From Paraburkholderia caffeinilytica (lineage in GTDB: Bacteria; Pseudomonadota; Gammaproteobacteria; Burkholderiales; Burkholderiaceae): a stretch of 64,000 bases of DNA. The notes beneath the pieces were generated by a model that saw nothing but the letters and a program-made list of their open reading frames with translations, was not told the origin of the DNA and did no database searches. Made by a program: the position numbers and the translations under genes. Of the stretch, positions 60,629 through 64,000 are shown piece after piece; the stretch's first letter is position 1; each line of letters opens with the position of its first letter. The stretch is taken from positions 992,001 to 1,056,000 of the forward strand of contig NZ_CP031467.1 in NCBI RefSeq assembly GCF_003368325.1, written 5' to 3'.

Positions 60629-61344
60629 GCGGCACCTTATATCTGATCCCGAACACACTCGGCGAAGGCGATGCCGAGGCGCTCGATGCGGTCCTGCCCG
60701 CGCCGGTGCGCGCCCGCGCGGCGTCGCTCGGCTATTACATCGGCGAGAACGCGAAAACCACCCGTGCTTTCCTGAAGAAAGTCGGCACCGAAAAGCCGAT
60801 CCAGGAAATCGAGATTCGCGAACTGAACATCAACACGCCGGCCGGTGAGATCGACAAACTGCTCGCGCCTTTGCTGGCGGGGACGGATGCCGGTTTGGTG
60901 TCCGAAGCCGGCTGTCCGGCGGTCGCCGATCCGGGCGCTTTGCTGGTGCGTCGCGCGCATGAGCGCGGCGTGAAGGTCGTGCCGTTTGTCGGACCGAGTT
61001 CGATTCTGCTGGCGTTGATGGCTTCGGGCCTGAATGGTCAGAGTTTTGCGTTCCACGGCTATCTGCCGGTCGACGCTACCGAACGGGCCAAGCGCCTGCG
61101 CGACCTGGAGCAGCAGTCGCGCAAGGGTAAGCAGACGCAGATCTTCATCGAAACGCCCTATCGGAATAAGCCGCTGCTGGACACGTTGCTGGCGACGTGC
61201 GCGCCGTCCACGCTGGTCTGCGTCGCCGTCGACCTGACGCTGGAAACGGAAACCATCGCCAGCCGCACGGTGGCCGACTGGAAGAAGAAGCCCGCAATCG
61301 ATCTGCACAAACGGCCGGCAATTTTCCTGATCCTCGCCGTCTGA
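60625..61344 (+). CDS. RsmI-like SAM-dependent methyltransferase
   Basis: A 239-residue protein of the tetrapyrrole methylase superfamily, related to the 16S rRNA 2'-O-methyltransferase RsmI. It starts GTLYLIPNTLGEGD, then has the SAM loop DAGLVSEAGCPAVADPG and VVPFVGPSSILLALMASG. It is shorter and more divergent than RsmI itself, so it is probably a paralogue with a different target. The start overlaps the yceF stop (ATGA). Confidence 0.9.
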   Translation: MSGTLYLIPNTLGEGDAEALDAVLPAPVRARAASLGYYIGENAKTTRAFLKKVGTEKPIQEIEIRELNINTPAGEIDKLLAPLLAGTDAGLVSEAGCPAVADPGALLVRRAHERGVKVVPFVGPSSILLALMASGLNGQSFAFHGYLPVDATERAKRLRDLEQQSRKGKQTQIFIETPYRNKPLLDTLLATCAPSTLVCVAVDLTLETETIASRTVADWKKKPAIDLHKRPAIFLILAV

Positions 61345-61411
61345 TCGTTGCCGCTGCGGCTCGAGCCGGTCAGCTTGCCGATCGGTCGCGGTTTAACTGA
61401 CGCCTGAAAAC

Positions 61412-61456
61412 AAAAAAGCCCCGTGCGATCCACATTCGATCGCACGGGGCTTTTTT
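61412..61456. terminator. Bidirectional terminator between methyltransferase and sppA
   Basis: A perfect 19-bp inverted repeat (61412-61430 with 61438-61456) and a seven-base loop. A and T tracts flank the GC stem on both sides, so it should work on both strands for the convergent genes. Confidence 0.92.
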
Positions 61457-61465
61457 CGTATTGAA

Positions 61466-62470
61466 TCACCGCAGGCTCATCTTCCCGCCGAGCGCCATCG
61501 CATGAACGGCGCCACTGCCGACTGCAGCGCCGAACTTGCGCGCCACGCGGTCCGTAATGCTTTCCTTGACCGTGTAGTCGACGATATCCGGCGCCTTGAA
61601 GAGGTCGCGCGCGACGTAATCCGCGTCGCCGAAACCGTCGGCCAATCCCAGTTCGACGCTCTTCTGCCCCGTCCAGAACAACCCCGAGAACATATCCGGC
61701 GTTTCGTGCAGGCGCTTGCCACGGCCTTCACGCACGGCGTCGATGAACTGCGCGTGGATCTGATCGAGCATGTCCTGCGCATGTTCGTCCATCTTCGGCG
61801 TTTCCGGTGAGAACGGGTCGAAAAAGCCCTTGTTCTCACCGGAAGTGTGCAGCCGGCGCTGGATTCCCAGCTTGTCCATCAAGCCGGTAAAGCCGAAGCT
61901 ATCCATCAGCACGCCGATCGAACCGACGATGCTTGCCTTGTCCACGTAAATCTTGTCGGCCGCCGCAGCGGCGTAGTAGCCGCCCGACGCGCACATGTCG
62001 CCGACCACGACATACAACGGAATCGACGGATACTTGGCGCGCAACCGGCGAATCTCGTTGTAGATAATGCCCGCCTGCACCGGGCTGCCGCCCGGACTGT
62101 TACACCGCAGGATCACACCTGCCGTACCGGCGTCGTCAAACGCACTTTCCAGCGCTGTGTTGACATCTTCCGCGTTTGCATTCGTATCAGCGGAGATTTC
62201 ACCGTCAAGCGTCACCATCGCCGTATGCCGGCCGGTGGTCGAAACCTTGTCGCCGGAGAAGTCCAGCACGCCCCATATCGCCAGCAGCAAGACGATCAGG
62301 AACACAAAGCGGAAAAAGATCTTCCAGCGGCGTGCCGCGCGCTGCTCGGTAATTGCCGCAAGCGCGATGCGCTCGAGCGCGGCGCGCTCCCAGCCCGGCT
62401 CATCGGCAGGCATGCGGGGGCGGCCTGTCAGGGATGGTTCCTTCGGTTCGGGAGTCAAATTGTCGGACAT
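61466..62470 (-). CDS. sppA: S49-family signal peptide peptidase SppA (short form)
   Basis: SppA degrades cleaved signal peptides in the membrane. The 334-residue protein has a cytoplasmic N-terminus, one transmembrane segment near residues 50-66, and a periplasmic protease domain. The family blocks are VILRCNSPGGSPVQAG and the nucleophile region DMCASGGYYAAAAADKIY, followed by VGSIGVLMDSFGF. It is the single-domain form, about half the length of E. coli SppA. Confidence 0.95.
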   Translation of the reverse strand: MSDNLTPEPKEPSLTGRPRMPADEPGWERAALERIALAAITEQRAARRWKIFFRFVFLIVLLLAIWGVLDFSGDKVSTTGRHTAMVTLDGEISADTNANAEDVNTALESAFDDAGTAGVILRCNSPGGSPVQAGIIYNEIRRLRAKYPSIPLYVVVGDMCASGGYYAAAAADKIYVDKASIVGSIGVLMDSFGFTGLMDKLGIQRRLHTSGENKGFFDPFSPETPKMDEHAQDMLDQIHAQFIDAVREGRGKRLHETPDMFSGLFWTGQKSVELGLADGFGDADYVARDLFKAPDIVDYTVKESITDRVARKFGAAVGSGAVHAMALGGKMSLR

Positions 62471-62503
62471 GCGATGCAGTGGAAAGATCGAAGAGGGGAA
62501 AAA

Positions 62504-62908
62504 TCAGGGGGTGACCGGGCGCAGTTCGCCGTCCGGCAGCCAGAACACGGCACGGCCTTCAGGTGTGTCCCGCTCGTCAACCTGGACGGGACGCAACCGG
62601 CCGCCGCGGCACGGGCCACCGACGCATTTGCCCGTATCTGGCGCGTAAATCGCGCCATGTGTGGCGCACATCAAGTATAAACCGGACGATTCGAAGAACT
62701 GCCCTTCGGCCCAGTCGAGCTCCATCGGCACGTGGGCGCAGCGATTCAAATAGCCGTATGCGCGGCCATCATAGCGAACAAAAAATACTACGACGTCGCC
62801 ACCGCCGAGCGTGGCCGCACGCCGCACGCCGGCTCCGCCGTCGACCAGTTCGTCGGACGCGCAGATGCGAACCGCTTCCGCCATCGTCTCGGTCGTGCCC
62901 GTACTCAT
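62504..62908 (-). CDS. Rieske [2Fe-2S] domain protein
   Basis: A 134-residue ferredoxin-like Rieske protein. The cluster ligands are Cys and His in NRCAHVPM and Cys and His in LMCATHGAIY. It resembles small soluble Rieske proteins of oxygenase systems, but no oxygenase is nearby. The start overlaps the stop of the HAD gene (ATGA), and sppA follows 33 bases downstream. The electron partner is unknown. Confidence 0.93.
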   Translation of the reverse strand: MSTGTTETMAEAVRICASDELVDGGAGVRRAATLGGGDVVVFFVRYDGRAYGYLNRCAHVPMELDWAEGQFFESSGLYLMCATHGAIYAPDTGKCVGGPCRGGRLRPVQVDERDTPEGRAVFWLPDGELRPVTP

Positions 62909-63564
62909 GCGTTCTCTCGCAGCCAGCCGGACAGGACGCTCACGCTGGAAGCGACGAATTTCGGCGACAAAGCGGTCAGCGAGCCAGCAGGATGCGCGCC
63001 GTATGTGACACCGATACCCGCGACGCCCGCATTGATCGCCATCTGCAGATCGTGCGTCGTATCCCCCACCATCACCGTGCGCGCCGGATCCTGCCCCAGT
63101 TCGCGAGTCAGCTCGTGCAGCATGGCGGGATGCGGCTTCGAGAAGGTTTCATCCGCACAGCGGGTGCCGTCGAACAGGCTCGTCAGACGCGACTGGTCGA
63201 GCGCGCGGTTCAGCCCGACGCGGCTCTTGCCGGTCGCCACCGCCAGCAGATAACCCAGTTCGCGCAATTCCTGCAGCATCTCGCGCACGCCGACGAACAG
63301 TTCGGTGGTCTGATCCTTCACCAGATAATGGAAGCGGTAGCGCTCCGCCAGACGCGGGTAATCGGCCGGAGCAAGCGTAGGCGCGGCGATTTGCAGCGCG
63401 TCGCGCAGGCCGAGGCCGATCACGTAGCTGGCGGCCTCGTCGGCGGGAACTGGCAGACCGAGATCGCGGCATGCCGCCTGGATACTGCGCGTGATGTGCG
63501 CGGTCGAATCCATCAGCGTGCCGTCCCAGTCGAAGACGATCAGATCAAATTGCTCTCTAGCCAT
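62905..63564 (-). CDS. HAD-family phosphatase, phosphoglycolate-phosphatase-like
   Basis: A 219-residue HAD hydrolase starting at ATG 63562-63564. Motif I is LIVFDWDGTLMDS, motif II lies in AVATGKSRVGL, motif III in FSKPHPAMLHEL and motif IV in VMVGDTTHDLQMA. In Burkholderiaceae a gene of this type sits between rluC and a Rieske gene. The substrate may be phosphoglycolate or another sugar phosphate. Confidence 0.92.
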   Translation of the reverse strand: MAREQFDLIVFDWDGTLMDSTAHITRSIQAACRDLGLPVPADEAASYVIGLGLRDALQIAAPTLAPADYPRLAERYRFHYLVKDQTTELFVGVREMLQELRELGYLLAVATGKSRVGLNRALDQSRLTSLFDGTRCADETFSKPHPAMLHELTRELGQDPARTVMVGDTTHDLQMAINAGVAGIGVTYGAHPAGSLTALSPKFVASSVSVLSGWLRENA

Positions 63565-64000
63565 GCGGTGTCGTCTCCGGGTTTGACCCATTTTGTGATT
63601 CACGTAATTCATTGAGCTGCGCAACGAAACTGCGGCATTCGGCCGGCAGCGGCGCCTCGAACTGCACCGGTGCGCCGGTCGCCGGGTGCGTCAGCTTAAG
63701 GCGGTATGCGTGCAGAAACATGCGTTTCAGGCCAGGTTTGGCGTTGGCGCGGGCCAGCGCTTTGTTGAGCGCGAAGTCGCCGTATTTGGCATCGCCGACG
63801 ATCGGCAGCTCCAGATGCTGCAAATGGACGCGAATCTGATGCGTGCGACCGGTCTTCAGTTCCGCCTCGAGCAGCGCGTACCCCGGCCAGCGATCGATCA
63901 GATTGAAGACCGTGTGCGACGCGAGGCCGTCTGCCTGGACGCGCACGCGCCTCTCGCCGTCCGCGGTCAAATACTTGTGCAGCGGCTCCTTGACCGCGCG
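63557..64000 (-). CDS. rluC: 23S rRNA pseudouridine synthase RluC (N-terminus outside window)
   Basis: The last 147 residues of an RluA-family pseudouridine synthase. The conserved LKTGRTHQIRVHL block and the following PIVGDAKYGD are visible; the catalytic Asp lies beyond the window. RluC modifies U955, U2504 and U2580 of 23S rRNA. The stop overlaps the start of the HAD gene by eight bases. RluC rather than RluD is inferred from gene order. Confidence 0.9.
   Translation of the reverse strand, partial: RAVKEPLHKYLTADGERRVRVQADGLASHTVFNLIDRWPGYALLEAELKTGRTHQIRVHLQHLELPIVGDAKYGDFALNKALARANAKPGLKRMFLHAYRLKLTHPATGAPVQFEAPLPAECRSFVAQLNELRESQNGSNPETTPHG

Overview
The window reads as about 64 kb of core chromosome from a high-GC betaproteobacterium of the Burkholderia/Paraburkholderia type. 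The reasons are the gene order rpoE-rseA-rseB-degQ-lepA-lepB-rnc-era-recO-pdxJ-acpS-nagZ, an EF-P carrying Arg32 next to the rhamnosyltransferase EarP, the uvrC-pgsA-tRNA block, and the strong G/C bias at third codon positions. I see no transposase, integrase, phage gene, CRISPR array or restriction/defence island. I therefore do not claim a new multi-gene system; the unusual material is mostly small: intergenic repeats, structured leaders, disordered protein extensions and one broken gene.

Layout. 1-4.4 kb: ftsH (cut by the window edge) and rlmE on minus, yhbY on plus, then a DUF4149-type membrane protein and greA on minus. 4.4-9.4 kb: carB and carA on minus, with a promoter and a long leader before carA and a large hairpin between carB and greA. 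9.5-13.6 kb: an MFS transporter, the LysM transglycosylase mltD and gloB on minus. 13.6-15.9 kb: a methyltransferase, rnhA, dnaQ and tRNA-Val on plus. 16.4-24 kb: two MsbA-like ABC exporters on plus, separated by two small-to-medium membrane proteins and a GT4 glycosyltransferase on minus. 24-26.3 kb: otsB-otsA (trehalose synthesis) on minus. 26.6-28.7 kb: SCO, PCuAC and CtaG proteins (copper delivery to cytochrome oxidase) on plus. 28.7-32.2 kb: a pentanucleotide array, a GNAT protein, a TraB/GumN-like protein, a tRNA-Cys, two identical tRNA-Gly genes and pgsA. 32.2-34.6 kb: an 11-bp minisatellite and uvrC. 34.9-36.9 kb: earP and efp.

37.2-39.1 kb: a CsbD-family gene broken by one stop codon, then an orphan sigma-54 response regulator with a GAFSGA loop. 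39.2-52 kb: one long minus-strand run covering cell-wall recycling (nagZ), acyl-carrier activation (acpS), vitamin B6 (pdxJ), repair (recO), ribosome and RNA maturation (era, rnc), protein export (lepB), translation (lepA), a thioredoxin-fold protein, and the envelope-stress module degQ/rseB/rseA/rpoE. 52.1-59.7 kb: a YgfX-like protein and the fatty-acid block yceD-rpmF-plsX-fabH-fabD-fabG-acpP-fabF, driven from a good sigma-70 promoter near 59.92 kb. 60-64 kb: yceF and an RsmI-like methyltransferase on plus, then sppA, a Rieske protein, a HAD phosphatase and rluC (cut by the window edge) on minus.

Functional links. Many neighbours overlap by ATGA or TAATG (rseB region, recO/pdxJ, plsX/fabH, degQ/thioredoxin-like, yceF/methyltransferase, HAD/Rieske), which suggests translational coupling. 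Membrane phospholipid and fatty-acid synthesis, envelope stress and peptidoglycan turnover are over-represented. Function names rest on motif recognition in the translated sequence, without database searches.
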